Assembly (NCBI GenBank): GCA_043746555.1
Contig: JAYTQU010000370.1
Span: forward strand, 1-7,200
Origin: CAZQYC01 sp043746555
GTDB lineage: Bacteria > Pseudomonadota > Gammaproteobacteria > Steroidobacterales > Steroidobacteraceae
Reading direction: 5' to 3'
DNA length: 7,200 bases
Part shown: piece after piece, positions 6,397 through 7,200 of the stretch
Numbering within the stretch: position 1 is the first letter of the stretch
How the letters are laid out: the number at the start of each line of letters is the position of its first letter
Position numbers and translations under genes: made by a program
Notes under the pieces: generated by a model
What the model was told of the DNA's origin: nothing
Database searches by the model: none
What the model saw: only the letters and a program-made list of their open reading frames with translations

Positions 6397-6947
6397 TGGC
6401 TCAGCGCAAAATCCTGCTGGATACCAACAGCTATCTGCGGTTAGCTAAGGATATTCATCCGCTGCTGATTAAGGAGTTTGGTCCAGACGCGTGTTGCCTG
6501 TATGTGCTTAAGGAACTTGACGACGAGCTAAATGCCAACCGCAGACTGCAAACACAATTTGAGTGGGCTAACGAGCCTGAGTATCGGGAAAATCGAAAGA
6601 ATCGCTTAGCGGTCAGCCGCAAGGAACGGACGGCGATTAACGAGTCCTTCTCATTCATTTGGGAACACGTGCAGACCGAGCAACCGGGCCCATCGAGAGT
6701 CGATGTACTACACCTTGCACATGCGTATGCGCTGAAAGTGCTGCTAGTGAGCGACGACCGCGATCTGCTGGCGGTAGCGAAGACGTTCGATATCCACGCA
6801 ATAAAATCCCTGGATCTACTGAAGATGATGGTGGACTGTGAGCACGTGACTATAGCGAGAGTAAACGCCATTGTTGAATTCTGGCGCTATTGGAAAGACA
6901 CGCCGGCCGACCTTGATAAGGACTTTGAACGACTGTTTGGTGCGTGA
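6396..6947 (+). CDS. PIN-domain ribonuclease, probable toxin partner of Xre-ImmA
   Basis: A 183-residue protein with the acidic pattern of a PIN domain, the Mg/Mn-dependent RNase fold of VapC-type toxins. Seen: D9 in ILLDTNSYLRL, an acidic helix with E40, D42 and D43 (LKELDDEL), D103 in SRVDVLHLAHAYAL, and D120, D121 and D123 in VLLVSDDRDLLAVAK. A basic insertion (ENRKNRLAVSRKERT, about 65-79) lies in the middle. The tail after ~145 (ARVNAIVEFWRYWKDTPADLDKDF) extends beyond a minimal ~130-residue VapC. All expected acidic positions are present, so it looks catalytically competent. The GTG start overlaps the preceding stop by one base. No terminator is clear after 6947. PIN proteins can also mature or degrade RNA outside toxin systems, but the pairing with a Xre-ImmA protein favours a toxin or abortive-infection nuclease. 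Confidence 0.82.
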   Translation: MAQRKILLDTNSYLRLAKDIHPLLIKEFGPDACCLYVLKELDDELNANRRLQTQFEWANEPEYRENRKNRLAVSRKERTAINESFSFIWEHVQTEQPGPSRVDVLHLAHAYALKVLLVSDDRDLLAVAKTFDIHAIKSLDLLKMMVDCEHVTIARVNAIVEFWRYWKDTPADLDKDFERLFGA

Positions 6948-6967
6948 CGTTTCCGGGCGATGAGTCA

Positions 6968-6981
6968 TTCTCGATTCTCGA
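6968..6981 (+). repeat. Tandem heptamer TTCTCGA in the PIN-hsdR gap
   Basis: TTCTCGA occurs twice in tandem in the 96-base gap between the PIN gene and hsdR. The gap (6948-7043) shows no clear promoter, terminator or Shine-Dalgarno for hsdR. The repeat is short and its role is unknown. Confidence 0.3.
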
Positions 6982-7043
6982 CGCTACGGACTAGATGAGG
7001 TTTCGCGTACACTTCGACGCGTCCCCAATAAAAACACTCCTTC

Positions 7044-7200
7044 ATGAACGAAGCCGAAACTCGCGCCGAGCATATCGATCCTGCGTTGAAAGCCGCTGGT
7101 TTGGGGCGTGGTGCGCAGTTGGCGATTCGGTACACCTATTCGACTAACGGACAAGCCATCTATCGCATTGATATGGAGAGCGGCAAGGAAGGCGCTGTGA
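7044..7200 (+). pseudogene. hsdR: hsdR 5' end, Type I restriction subunit with N-terminal nuclease core missing (3' end outside window)
   Basis: HsdR is the translocating, DNA-cutting subunit of Type I enzymes. The ATG at 7044 starts MNEAETRAEHIDPALKAAG, the normal N terminus of a large HsdR group. In that group the next ~60-80 residues carry the PD-(D/E)xK nuclease core, including the IEAKA-type strand. Here, after G19, a short junction (LGRGAQ, 20-25, bases 7101-7118) leads straight to LAIRYTYSTNGQAIYRIDM (26-44), which normally follows the nuclease core. So the frame is kept but the catalytic residues are absent. Everything after codon 52 lies outside the window, so whether the motor domains survive cannot be seen. 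I label it a pseudogene on the missing core; a nuclease-less translocase product is the alternative. Confidence 0.65.

Noticed and set aside
6455..6871. 138-codon minus-strand frame opposite the PIN gene
   Set aside because: Low-complexity serine-rich translation, typical of an antisense shadow of a real gene.

Overview
The window looks like a chromosomal segment from a proteobacterium, most likely gamma or beta. The reasons are moderate-to-high GC, CGTCAT-CCCGCG-type extragenic palindromes, and TesB-like thioesterase, DUF3237 and YajO-like aldo/keto reductase genes of ordinary proteobacterial type. No marker fixes the taxon further.

Positions 1-2110 hold housekeeping or catabolic genes. First comes the 3' part of a TesB-like acyl-CoA thioesterase (+). 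It is convergent, with a 9-base gap, to a DUF3237 gene (-). A 111-base divergent intergenic region with small repeats follows, then an intact aldo/keto reductase (+). Positions 2147-3583 encode a 478-residue protein with an N-terminal SEC-C zinc motif and no recognised catalytic domain.

Positions 3594-7200 are a Type I restriction-modification locus in the order hsdM, hsdS, (Xre-ImmA peptidase, PIN nuclease), hsdR. All three restriction genes look damaged. hsdM keeps its first ~12 codons, is joined directly to the part encoding the NPPF catalytic motif (so it has lost the helical domain and SAM-binding motif I), and then has a single-base frameshift near 3711. hsdS begins in what is normally the central conserved region, so the first target-recognition domain is missing, and its frame slips at an A9 tract just before the conserved end. 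hsdR starts normally but jumps after ~19 codons to a point beyond where the PD-(D/E)xK nuclease core should lie, and then leaves the window. These comparisons rest on remembered family sequences, not on a computed alignment.

The two genes inside the locus are intact and overlap by one base. One is an HTH-Xre regulator fused to an ImmA/IrrE metallopeptidase with an HELGH motif. The other is a PIN-domain ribonuclease. Together they resemble a toxin-antitoxin or abortive-infection module carried by a restriction locus, loosely like PrrC in hsd loci, and they have outlived the surrounding restriction genes. Two palindromic extragenic elements and a possible short leader ORF, with a strong ribosome-binding site and a TTGA stop/start overlap, lie just upstream of the pair and may control it.
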